Source: Gammaproteobacteria bacterium (GTDB lineage: Bacteria > Pseudomonadota > Gammaproteobacteria > Pseudomonadales > Pseudomonadaceae). Taken from it: a DNA stretch of 5,350 nt. Below, piece after piece: positions 1 through 5,350 of the stretch. The stretch covers positions 1 through 5,350 of the forward strand of contig JAAZJF010000131.1 of assembly GCA_012800475.1 (NCBI GenBank), given 5' to 3'. A program made the position numbers and the translations under genes. The stretch's first letter is position 1; the number at the start of each line of letters is the position of its first letter. The notes under the pieces are model-generated. The model had not been told where the DNA came from. It made no database searches and saw nothing but the letters and a program-made list of their open reading frames with translations.

Positions 1-52
1 GGCTGACCGGAGGAGGCAGGATAATAGGCTGCAACTCATCAAGTTGTATCAT
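1..52 (-). CDS. DUF4381 family protein, N-terminal fragment (runs off the left edge)
   Basis: Only the first 17 codons are present; the gene continues beyond base 1. The readable peptide is MIQLDELQPIILPPPVS. A short 'L..L.P...P.P.S' opening like this is typical of DUF4381 proteins, which usually continue into a Trp/Pro-rich stretch and one transmembrane helix. The ATG overlaps the TGA of the DUF58 gene by four bases (ATGA, 49-52). An AGGGA ribosome-binding site lies at 58-62, five bases upstream. The position after MoxR and DUF58 is where DUF4381 normally sits in Bat-type operons, where it is thought to be a small inner-membrane partner of the VWA proteins. The family call rests on the N-terminus and the context only, because the body of the protein is not visible. 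Confidence 0.72.
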   Translation of the reverse strand, partial: MIQLDELQPIILPPPVS

Positions 53-990
53 AGCGGTCCCTGCGCACTGTTACGTTGGCGTAAGCTGATCGACTGTAAC
101 TGCTCAACAACGCTCTGTGCTGTACTTAACGGCAGTAAAGGAGCATTGATCTCTTGAGCCAGTTGGCGCCAGGCTTCTTGATAGGCTGCGCCTTGCTGTT
201 GCCACTTTAAACGCAGTTGTGTATTGCTGGCGTCAACCTGCAAGCTCTGTGAACCCATGCTAAAACGCGCGTGATCCAGACCTGGTAAATGGTGTTCGAG
301 AGGGTCGGCAATGGGCAAGACAATCAGCTCAGTGTGCGCCGCGAGACGCCGCAGTAAGTGGCTTGACTCATCGTTTAAATGGCGCTCATTACAGATTAAA
401 ATCACGAGGCTGCCGGTATGCGCCAGTTGGTTGGCATGCTGCAGCACTTGCGGTAAAGGGTTGCTTAAGGGTTGGTCTGCAGGCTGTTGTAAGCGTTGAT
501 TGGCCTCAGTGATGGCCTGTAAAAAGTGCAGCACACTGTGTTGGGTCCGTTGCACTGGCGTGTGTTGTACTTTATCACCATCAAAGACTAAGCCGCCCAC
601 ACGGTCGTTATGCTTGAGACTCGCCCACGCAAATAAGCTGGCGGCTTGGGCAGCGATCACTGACTTGAATGAGCCGGTGCTAGCAAAAAACATATGTAAG
701 CTTTGTTCAACCACAATAAATGTTGGACGCTCACGGGCTTCGTGAAAGACTTTAGTGTGCACCTCGCCGGTGCGCGCGGTAACGCGCCAATCAATGCTAC
801 GCGCATCATCACCCGCCTGATAGGCACGTACTTGATCAAAATCCATACCGCGCCCGCGTAAACGCGAACGGTGCAGACCCAATAAAGTGCTGCTCTGTAA
901 AGGTGTGCTAAACAGTTCGATATGTTGCAATTCATGCCGCATGGCCAGCATGTCATGCAGGTCAATATGGATGCGACTTGGGCTGTTCAT
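49..990 (-). CDS. DUF58 domain protein (VWA-like) of a MoxR/Bat-type operon
   Basis: This is a 313-residue cytoplasmic protein with no signal peptide or membrane segment, unlike the longer membrane-anchored DUF58 proteins. The DUF58 signature is at residues about 46-73 (GRGMDFDQVRAYQAGDDARS followed by IDWRVTAR), then HTKVFHEARERP. A von Willebrand A-like fold follows from about residue 90, with strands FIVVEQSLHMFF (91-102), RVGGLVFDG (130-138) and LVILICNERH (195-204). The acidic residues often seen at the ends of the first and later strands are E95 and N201 here, so metal binding of the MIDAS kind is doubtful. Family members are thought to act as adaptors or substrates of the adjacent MoxR ATPase; the biochemical role is not established. 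The ATG directly follows the moxR TAA (TAAATG), with no clear ribosome-binding site, which points to translational coupling. The 3' end overlaps the DUF4381 start. Confidence 0.9.
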   Translation of the reverse strand: MNSPSRIHIDLHDMLAMRHELQHIELFSTPLQSSTLLGLHRSRLRGRGMDFDQVRAYQAGDDARSIDWRVTARTGEVHTKVFHEARERPTFIVVEQSLHMFFASTGSFKSVIAAQAASLFAWASLKHNDRVGGLVFDGDKVQHTPVQRTQHSVLHFLQAITEANQRLQQPADQPLSNPLPQVLQHANQLAHTGSLVILICNERHLNDESSHLLRRLAAHTELIVLPIADPLEHHLPGLDHARFSMGSQSLQVDASNTQLRLKWQQQGAAYQEAWRQLAQEINAPLLPLSTAQSVVEQLQSISLRQRNSAQGPL

Positions 991-1950
991 TTAGGCGACC
1001 GCAACAACATCAAGTAAGTGCTGCAGCACCTGTTCTTGATCAATACCTGCTGCTTGTGCTTCGAATGATAAAATAATGCGATGGCGCAAGGTATCAAATA
1101 AAACCGCTTGAATATCCTCAGGGCTGACAAAATCACGCCCCGCCAGCCAAGCATGCGCTCGGGCGCAGCGATCAATCGCAATGGAACCCCGTGGGCTGGC
1201 ACCAAAACGAATCCAACGCGCTAAATCCGGATCAAACTTAGCAGGATTGCGTGTGGCAATGACCAACTGCACCAAATACTCTTCCATGGCATCTGCCATA
1301 TATAAATTTAGAATCTCTTCGCGCGCAGCAAAAATAGTGTCTTGGCTGAGTAGTTGTTGCGGTTTTTGCTCACCTTGCAGGGCGATAGAGCGCGATTGCT
1401 GTAAGATTTTTCGTTCAATCTGCGCATCGGGGAAGCCAATTTTGACGTGCATTAGAAAGCGATCCAGCTGCGCCTCAGGTAAAGGGTAAGTGCCTTCTTG
1501 TTCAATCGGGTTTTGTGTGGCCATCACTAAAAACAAATCAGGCAGAGGGTAGGTATGATTCCCCACGCTGACTTGGTGTTCGGCCATGGCTTCCAGTAAA
1601 GCGGACTGAACTTTGGCCGGCGCACGGTTGATCTCATCGGCCAAAATTAGATTATGAAATACCGGCCCCTGTTGAAACTCAAATGAGGTGTTTTGCGGGC
1701 GATAAATATCCGTGCCGGTAATATCTGAGGGCAATAAATCAGGGGTGAACTGAATACGTTGAAAACTGGCCTCTAAGCCTTCAGCAAGGTATTTAATGGC
1801 TTTAGTCTTCGCCAGCCCAGGTGCACCTTCAACCAAAAGATGCCCATCGGCTAACAAAGTAATCAGTAAGCGATCAATGAGTCGTTCTTGACCTAAGATT
1901 TGACTGGTTAAATACTGCCGTAATGCAAGTAAGGCTTCATGAGGTGACAT
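991..1950 (-). CDS. MoxR-type AAA+ ATPase
   Basis: The product is a 319-residue cytoplasmic AAA+ ATPase of the MoxR family, whose members act as chaperone-like machines on VWA-domain partners. Visible motifs are Walker A GAPGLAKT (42-49, with the family's Ala before Lys), Walker B LILADE (101-106) followed by INRAPAKVQSALLEAM, sensor 1 in MATQNPIEQEG (N147), an LDRF arginine (R164) and sensor 2 GASPRGS (250-256). I chose the ATG at 1950 because a GAAAGG ribosome-binding site (1957-1962) lies six bases upstream and the protein then has normal family length. Upstream in-frame ATGs at 1995 and 2019 would add 15 or 23 residues of non-family sequence and have no good ribosome-binding site. DUF58 starts directly after the TAA, so the two are cotranscribed. 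The 84-bp gap to rluA has no convincing promoter or terminator. The specific MoxR subfamily and substrate are not known from this sequence. Confidence 0.93.
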   Translation of the reverse strand: MSPHEALLALRQYLTSQILGQERLIDRLLITLLADGHLLVEGAPGLAKTKAIKYLAEGLEASFQRIQFTPDLLPSDITGTDIYRPQNTSFEFQQGPVFHNLILADEINRAPAKVQSALLEAMAEHQVSVGNHTYPLPDLFLVMATQNPIEQEGTYPLPEAQLDRFLMHVKIGFPDAQIERKILQQSRSIALQGEQKPQQLLSQDTIFAAREEILNLYMADAMEEYLVQLVIATRNPAKFDPDLARWIRFGASPRGSIAIDRCARAHAWLAGRDFVSPEDIQAVLFDTLRHRIILSFEAQAAGIDQEQVLQHLLDVVAVA

Positions 1951-2034
1951 ACTGTGCCTTTCTAAAACAGGATTTTGGGTTGCAGTGTAATGCATGTGCT
2001 TTGCGTATAGATATGCCAAGCAGCAGGCGGTGAA

Positions 2035-2670
2035 TTAAAATGGCGCAGGACTGGTAAATGCCAAGCGCTCCTGAGTGTGTGGGTGCGTGAAGTTTAAAAC
2101 ATTGGAGTGTAAACACAGACGCGGTGCTGCTTGTAGAGCCTGCTCATGAGCATACAATCCATCACCTAAGATCGGGTGCCCCATGGCTAACATATGCACA
2201 CGCAGCTGATGTGAGCGACCGGTGTAAGGTGTCAGTTCAACACGGCAATGGTCACTATGCTGCTGAAGTACGGTCCACAGTGTTAATGCGCTTTTACCTT
2301 GCTCGTGATCCACAACATGACGCGGTTTAGTGGCTGGATCATAGCGCAGAGGCAACTCAACGCGCCCTTCAGATTGCGCAAAGGTGCCCCAGCACAAAGC
2401 AATATAGCGCTTGTCTACTTCACGGTCGTGAAATTGGCGTGACAGTTCACGGTGACTGTCGCGATCGCGAGCCAGCACAATTAAGCCTGAAGTTTCCCAG
2501 TCTAAACGGTGCACAATTAAGGCGTCGGGGTAACCATTGTCTTGCAGGCGGGTAATTAAACAGTCTTTATTGTCTTCAGCGCGCCCAGGTACAGAGAGTA
2601 ACAGCGTTGGTTTGTTGACCACTAAAATGTAGGAGTCAGCATAGATGATTTCAATGCTTGATAGCGGCAT
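2035..2670 (-). CDS. rluA: RluA-type dual-specificity 23S rRNA/tRNA pseudouridine synthase
   Basis: The product has 211 residues, close to the 219 of E. coli RluA. By homology it isomerises uridine to pseudouridine at position 746 of 23S rRNA and position 32 of several tRNAs. The catalytic motif HRLDWETSGLIVLARD starts at residue 54, with D57 as the nucleophile. The other family motif, TGRSHQLRVHMLAMGHPILGD, runs over 150-170. There is no N-terminal S4 domain, which distinguishes RluA from RluC and RluD and fits this short form. The ATG at 2670 follows an AAGG ribosome-binding site (2677-2680) six bases away. The gene lies 79 bp behind minE on the same strand, the arrangement known from Pseudomonas, and an inverted repeat sits in that gap. 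The substrate sites are inferred from E. coli. Confidence 0.93.
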   Translation of the reverse strand: MPLSSIEIIYADSYILVVNKPTLLLSVPGRAEDNKDCLITRLQDNGYPDALIVHRLDWETSGLIVLARDRDSHRELSRQFHDREVDKRYIALCWGTFAQSEGRVELPLRYDPATKPRHVVDHEQGKSALTLWTVLQQHSDHCRVELTPYTGRSHQLRVHMLAMGHPILGDGLYAHEQALQAAPRLCLHSNVLNFTHPHTQERLAFTSPAPF

Positions 2671-2676
2671 AACGAA

Positions 2677-2680
2677 CCTT
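2677..2680 (-). promoter_or_regulatory. rluA ribosome-binding site AAGG
   Basis: On the minus strand the sequence reads GATAAGG, then six bases, then the rluA ATG. It lies just 3' of the intergenic hairpin, so the hairpin could influence access to it. Confidence 0.6.
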
Positions 2681-2687
2681 ATCAGTG

Positions 2688-2717
2688 CATTTGGCGGCTG
2701 TTATGGCGCGCCAAATG
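2688..2717 (-). repeat. Perfect 9-bp inverted repeat (hairpin) between minE and rluA
   Basis: The arms CATTTGGCG (2688-2696) and CGCCAAATG (2709-2717) are exact reverse complements around a 12-base spacer. In the minE-rluA transcript they would form a 9-bp stem with three or four G-C pairs at the loop end. The downstream sequence (CACTGATAAGG) has no T-run, so this is not a standard intrinsic terminator. It may be a processing or stability element, an attenuating structure next to the rluA ribosome-binding site, or a protein-binding palindrome. The right half contains the 8-bp palindrome GGCGCGCC (2705-2712). Confidence 0.6.
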
Positions 2718-2749
2718 GTCAGTGTGCAGAGACGTTTAAGATGTTTGGC

Positions 2750-3004
2750 TTAACGATCGGGCAGAGTAATATTGAGCTCAAGAATGGAGCAGCTGCCTTG
2801 GTCTTCTAAGGCGACTTGCACATGCTCTTGATCAATTTTTACATATTTACTGATCACGGCTACCAGCTCTTTTTGCAAAGCAGGTAAGTAGTCCGGCTCG
2901 TCACGTTGTCCACGTTCATGGGCTACGATGATTTGTAAGCGTTCCTTGGCTAGGGATGCCGTGGGCGTTTTTTTGCGAACTTTAAGGAAGTCGAAAATAC
3001 TCAC
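2750..3004 (-). CDS. minE: Cell division topological specificity factor MinE
   Basis: The product has 84 residues, normal for proteobacterial MinE. It stimulates MinD ATPase, displaces MinC and drives the pole-to-pole oscillation that frees midcell for the FtsZ ring. Residues 1-12 (MSIFDFLKVRKK) form the amphipathic membrane-targeting start. Residues 19-30 (AKERLQIIVAHE) are the MinD-contact segment that switches between helix and strand. From about 35 onward (DEPDYLPALQKEL to LELNITLPDR) is the dimerising topological-specificity domain. The start is GTG at 3004 and overlaps the minD TGA as GTGA; a strong GGAGGT ribosome-binding site lies five bases upstream inside minD. Coupling to minD translation is therefore likely. 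No abnormal residue is visible. Confidence 0.97.
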   Translation of the reverse strand: MSIFDFLKVRKKTPTASLAKERLQIIVAHERGQRDEPDYLPALQKELVAVISKYVKIDQEHVQVALEDQGSCSILELNITLPDR

Positions 3005-3816
3005 TCTTTACCTCCAAACATACGCTGAAGGAAACCTTTTTTCTGTACTTCCAAAAAGCGGTGTGGGACTTCTTTGCCAAGCAAGCGATCAACGGCATCA
3101 CTGTAAGCCTGACCTGCGTCGCTTTCTTCATCCAAAATAACCGGCACACCTTGGTTCGAAGCCTTGAGTACGGCTTGTGACTCAGGAATCACACCGATCA
3201 TTTGAATGGATAAAATTTCTTCCACATCTTCCACGCTGAGCATTTCGCCACGCGCGACACGCTCAGGGCTGTAGCGTGTCAGTAAGAGGTGCTCACTGAT
3301 GGGCTCACGACCTTCTTCAGCGCGCTTAGATTTACTGGAAAGCAAACCCAGCATACGGTCTGAGTCACGCACTGAAGAGACCTCAGGGTTGGTGACAACA
3401 ATGGCCGCATCGGCTAAGTACATGGCTAGGTGCGCACCTTTCTCAATACCTGCAGGTGAGTCACAAATCACATATTCAAATTGCTCGGCAAGTTCGGTGA
3501 GTACTTTCTCTACGCCTTCCAGAGTCAGTGCGTCTTTATCACGTGTTTGGCTGGCAGCTAGAATATAGAGGTTTTCTAAACGTTTATCTTTAATCAGTGC
3601 TTGATTGAGTGTGGCATCACCGTTGATCACGTTGACAAAATCGTATACGACTCGGCGTTCACAGCCCATAATTAAATCGAGATTACGCAGGCCGACGTCA
3701 AAGTCGACGATGACTGTTTTATGACCGCGTAAGGCTAAGCCAGTGCCGATTGCAGCGCTGGTGGTGGTTTTGCCAACGCCGCCTTTACCTGATGTTACAA
3801 CGAGAATCTTAGACAA
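3001..3816 (-). CDS. minD: Septum site-determining ATPase MinD (TTG start)
   Basis: The product has 271 residues and is a ParA/MinD-type P-loop ATPase. With ATP it dimerises on the inner membrane and recruits MinC, or MinE, which triggers release. Visible are the deviant Walker A GKGGVGKTT (10-18, signature K11 and K16), VIVDFDVGLRNLDL (35-48, with D38 and D40), the Walker B Asp in VICDSPAGIEKGA (D119) and the C-terminal amphipathic membrane anchor KKGFLQRMFGGKE (259-271). The TTG at 3816 is preferred: it gives MSKILVVTSGKGG, matching the usual MAKILVVTSGKGG start and family length, and AAGGTGA lies five bases upstream. The in-frame GTG at 3825 would add Thr-Arg-Leu-type residues, and that GTG is itself part of the AAGGTGA box. 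The gene lies 77 bp after minC and overlaps minE by four bases. Confidence 0.97.
   Translation of the reverse strand: MSKILVVTSGKGGVGKTTTSAAIGTGLALRGHKTVIVDFDVGLRNLDLIMGCERRVVYDFVNVINGDATLNQALIKDKRLENLYILAASQTRDKDALTLEGVEKVLTELAEQFEYVICDSPAGIEKGAHLAMYLADAAIVVTNPEVSSVRDSDRMLGLLSSKSKRAEEGREPISEHLLLTRYSPERVARGEMLSVEDVEEILSIQMIGVIPESQAVLKASNQGVPVILDEESDAGQAYSDAVDRLLGKEVPHRFLEVQKKGFLQRMFGGKE
3010..3015 (-). promoter_or_regulatory. minE ribosome-binding site GGAGGT, inside the minD 3' end
   Basis: GGAGGT, five bases before the GTG start, is the strongest Shine-Dalgarno match in the window. It supports GTG at 3004 as the true minE start, and it encodes the Gly-Gly near the end of MinD. Confidence 0.8.
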
Positions 3817-3821
3817 GCGGG

Positions 3822-3828
3822 TCACCTT
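3822..3828 (-). promoter_or_regulatory. minD ribosome-binding site AAGGTGA
   Basis: AAGGTGA is followed by CCCGC and then TTG. The five-base spacing fits initiation at the TTG at 3816. The competing GTG start at 3825 lies inside this box, and no purine-rich Shine-Dalgarno match lies at a usable distance upstream of it, so this site decides the start. Confidence 0.7.
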
Positions 3829-3860
3829 ATGAATTGAGTAAAGGGTGGTTGAATAGAGTA

Positions 3861-3866
3861 ATTATA
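3861..3866 (-). promoter_or_regulatory. Candidate -10 box TATAAT in the minC-minD gap
   Basis: A perfect TATAAT lies on the minus strand 44 bases before the minD TTG. No good -35 hexamer lies 16-18 bases upstream (TACCTT at 17), and there is no TGn extension. It could be a secondary minDE promoter or a chance match in an AT-rich gap. The call rests on the -10 element alone. Confidence 0.28.
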
Positions 3867-3893
3867 AAGTGTTCATCATCACAAAGGTATAGC

Positions 3894-4616
3894 TCAAAGG
3901 GTACAGATTTCTAAGTGCTGATCATTTAAACGGGTTTGTGTCGCTTGACCCCACAAAGGATCGCGACGTAAATCTTCGGCTAACTTATATTGGCCAGCAA
4001 TGGAGAGCATTTCAGCACCCAATTGCTGGCAATAAATACGCGCATCCATATAGCCATTAATACCTGCTAACGCACGACCGCGTAAAGGACCATAGACATG
4101 GATGTTGCCATCGGCTAAAAGTTCAGCGCCGGCACTCACTGCAGCCATCACAATAAGGTCGGTATTTTTAGCATAAATTTGTTGGCCGCTGCGTACCGGC
4201 TGAGTGATAATTTTCGCGGGTGTAAAACTGGGTTCTGGATCGGCCTCAGCTGGTTGCGCCACTTCAAGTAGGCGCTCACGTGCGCCGCTGGGTGGCATCG
4301 CGGTTAAACCATGCGCTTTGGCAAAGGCTAAATGCTCAGGCTGTTCAGAGCGCAGCGCTAAAGGGTGTAAGCCATGTTTGCGGCAGATGCTCAGTAACAG
4401 CGCAATATCGAAGGGTTGTGCGCCTGCTGTGCATTTATCTAAAGCCAGAACAATAGGAGCATCTTGGAAAAATTGCGGTGCTTGTTCAACTTTGACGGCC
4501 AATTGTGCATCTAAGCTGTCGGGGTCATTGACGGACAATTCTAAAATAGTAATGGCCAGCATGCTGCCTTTAAGTTGAAAAACAGGTGCTTTCTCAAGAA
4601 GATCTAAGTGGTTCAT
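3894..4616 (-). CDS. minC: Septum formation inhibitor MinC
   Basis: The product has 240 residues. MinC antagonises FtsZ polymerisation near the poles when recruited by MinD. The N-terminal FtsZ-acting domain covers about 1-110 (PVFQLKGSMLAITILEL at 11-27; PPSGARE at 108-114). A short acidic/proline linker follows (about 118-134, QPAEADPEPS). The C-terminal beta-helical MinD-binding domain starts near 138, with the RSGQQIYA motif at 142-149 and DGNIHVYGPLRGRALAG at 169-185. In E. coli the RSGQ motif contacts MinD. The linker is shorter than in P. aeruginosa MinC (about 263 residues, recalled from memory) and the total is nearer the 231 of E. coli; all key motifs remain. The ATG at 4616 has only a weak AGAG ribosome-binding site. 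It is the first gene of the minus-strand block, about 28 nt downstream of a predicted transcription start. Confidence 0.96.
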   Translation of the reverse strand: MNHLDLLEKAPVFQLKGSMLAITILELSVNDPDSLDAQLAVKVEQAPQFFQDAPIVLALDKCTAGAQPFDIALLLSICRKHGLHPLALRSEQPEHLAFAKAHGLTAMPPSGARERLLEVAQPAEADPEPSFTPAKIITQPVRSGQQIYAKNTDLIVMAAVSAGAELLADGNIHVYGPLRGRALAGINGYMDARIYCQQLGAEMLSIAGQYKLAEDLRRDPLWGQATQTRLNDQHLEICTL

Positions 4617-4650
4617 CGGTCGCTCTATGCAAGGTCAATGTGAAAAGATG

Positions 4651-4680
4651 TTTATATCGTTAAGCATGGCAGGCTGTAAA
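4651..4680 (-). promoter_or_regulatory. Probable sigma70-type promoter of minC(DE-rluA)
   Basis: On the minus strand TTTACA (4680-4675; 5 of 6 to TTGACA) is followed by an 18-base spacer and TATAAA (4656-4651; 5 of 6 to TATAAT). Transcription would start near 4644, giving a leader of about 28 nt before the minC ATG. It is the best promoter-like match I see in the 114-bp divergent region. Confidence 0.55.
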
Positions 4681-4730
4681 TGAATAAGCCATGTAGAATA
4701 CGTGTTTTTACGCTGTTTGGTATGTTAAGT

Positions 4731-5350
4731 ATGAAGCATTCAGGGTTCGATATCGCCTTTTTACATCCACGCTATTGGTTATTGTGGTTTGGATTGGGTC
4801 TATTGTGGCTCATCACACAGCTGCCTTATAAGGTGTTGTTGCGTTTAGGCCGTGCTTTAGGTGCACTGATGCAGCGCGTGGCACACAGCCGTCGGCATAT
4901 TGTCACGCGCAATATTGAATTGTGTTTTACCCATTTGAGTGTCGCTGAGCGTGACGCTTTAGTGCGTGAAAATTTCGCCTCCATGGGAATCGCTTTTTTT
5001 GAGATGGCCATGAGTTGGTGGTGGCCCAAAAAGCGCCTCAGTCGTTTGGTGCAAGTGCAAGGTTTAGAGCATTTACAGGCTGCACAAGAACAAGGTCAGG
5101 GCGCTATTTTAATGGCGATTCATTTTACCACCTTAGAAATTGGCGCCGCCTTGCTCGGTCAGCAGCATACAATTGATGGTATGTACCGCGCGCACGATAA
5201 CCCTGTGTTTGATTATGTGCAGCGCCGTGGGCGTGAGCGTCACAATGCTGACGCGCAAGCTATTGAGCGTGAAGATGTGCGTGGCATGCTCAAAGTGCTG
5301 CGCAAAGGACGGGCTATTTGGTATGCGCCCGACCAAGACTATGGTCCAAA
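4731..5350 (+). CDS. lpxL: LpxL/HtrB-type lipid A late acyltransferase, 3' end cut by the window
   Basis: The 206 visible residues correspond to about two thirds of the roughly 306-residue LpxL family. The enzyme transfers a secondary acyl chain (usually laurate) from acyl-ACP to the lipid A precursor at the inner membrane. The N-terminal FLHPRYWLLWFGLGLLWLITQLPY (10-33) includes the membrane anchor. RRHIVTRNIELCF (54-66) is the next family block. The catalytic HX4E motif is HFTTLE (H131, E136), followed by YRAHDNP (152-158) and IWYAPDQDYGP (196-206). E. coli LpxL has equivalent blocks in the same order. The ATG at 4731 gives the family-like start. In-frame ATGs at 4722 and 4680 would add 3 or 17 residues; 4680 has a plausible AGG upstream but overlaps the minC promoter. 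A TAGAAT (4694-4699) is a possible -10 without a clear -35. LpxL versus another late acyltransferase paralogue is not proven. Confidence 0.93.
   Translation, partial: MKHSGFDIAFLHPRYWLLWFGLGLLWLITQLPYKVLLRLGRALGALMQRVAHSRRHIVTRNIELCFTHLSVAERDALVRENFASMGIAFFEMAMSWWWPKKRLSRLVQVQGLEHLQAAQEQGQGAILMAIHFTTLEIGAALLGQQHTIDGMYRAHDNPVFDYVQRRGRERHNADAQAIEREDVRGMLKVLRKGRAIWYAPDQDYGP

Noticed and set aside
311..745. Plus-strand open frames opposite the DUF58 gene
   Set aside because: They lie antisense to a clear conserved gene, are rich in Cys/Ser/Arg as expected of shadow frames, and show no family motif.
1181..1489. Plus-strand open frame opposite moxR
   Set aside because: Antisense shadow of the conserved MoxR frame, with no recognisable domain.
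991..2019. Longer MoxR reading frame starting at the ATG at 2019 or 1995
   Set aside because: The extra residues do not resemble a MoxR N-terminus, and neither ATG has a good ribosome-binding site. The ATG at 1950 has GAAAGG six bases upstream.
1997..2022. Imperfect hairpin (TGCTTGGC / GCAAAGCA) after the rluA stop
   Set aside because: It has one mismatch, weak pairing and no following T-run, so it cannot be supported as an rluA terminator.
1951..2034. -35-like TTGGCA on the minus strand upstream of moxR
   Set aside because: It matches 5 of 6 to the consensus, but no acceptable -10 lies 16-19 bases downstream.
4204..4578. 124-residue plus-strand open frame opposite minC
   Set aside because: The longest antisense frame here, but low-complexity (Ser/Ala/Cys/Lys), unrelated to any family I know, and fully covered by MinC.
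4826..5336. Minus-strand open frames within the lpxL region
   Set aside because: They are antisense to an acyltransferase frame whose motifs run continuously over the same bases.
1..5350. Undescribed system, mobile element, CRISPR array, tRNA or rRNA
   Set aside because: Nearly all of the window is explained by known core families. I saw no direct-repeat array, transposase motif, terminal inverted repeats or structured RNA gene.

Overview
The window looks like ordinary core chromosome of a gammaproteobacterium in or near the Pseudomonadaceae. The Min proteins, RluA and the LpxL-type acyltransferase all read as close relatives of Pseudomonas homologues recalled from memory, and the order acyltransferase <> minC-minD-minE-rluA is the one I know from Pseudomonas. 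By eye the base composition is near 50% GC, low for Pseudomonas proper. This would suit a low-GC lineage such as the Thiopseudomonas/Denitrificimonas (P. caeni) group, but that assignment is inference.

Layout, right to left. At 4731-5350 (+) lies the N-terminal two thirds of an LpxL/HtrB lipid A acyltransferase, cut by the window edge. A 114-bp divergent intergenic region separates it from the minus-strand block and holds a good sigma70-type promoter for minC. The minus strand then carries minC (4616-3894), minD (TTG start at 3816), minE (GTG start at 3004, overlapping minD by 4 nt) and rluA (2670-2035). After rluA comes the start of a second module: a MoxR-type AAA+ ATPase (1950-991), a DUF58 protein (990-49) and the first 17 codons of a DUF4381 protein (52-1). 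These last three genes abut or overlap.

Function. MinC, MinD and MinE form the oscillating system that keeps the FtsZ ring at midcell. RluA is an rRNA/tRNA pseudouridine synthase carried behind it. MoxR-DUF58-DUF4381 is the usual beginning of a Bat-type operon, in which a MoxR ATPase works with von Willebrand A-like proteins at the inner membrane; VWA and TPR genes are expected to the left of the window. The acyltransferase acts in outer-membrane lipid A assembly.

I found no undescribed system, mobile element, CRISPR array, tRNA or rRNA. The points worth a second look are small: a different start codon in each min gene, including a TTG start for minD that a naive caller would miss; a perfect 9-bp inverted repeat between minE and rluA; a TATAAT box between minC and minD; and replacement of acidic residues in the VWA-like part of the DUF58 protein.
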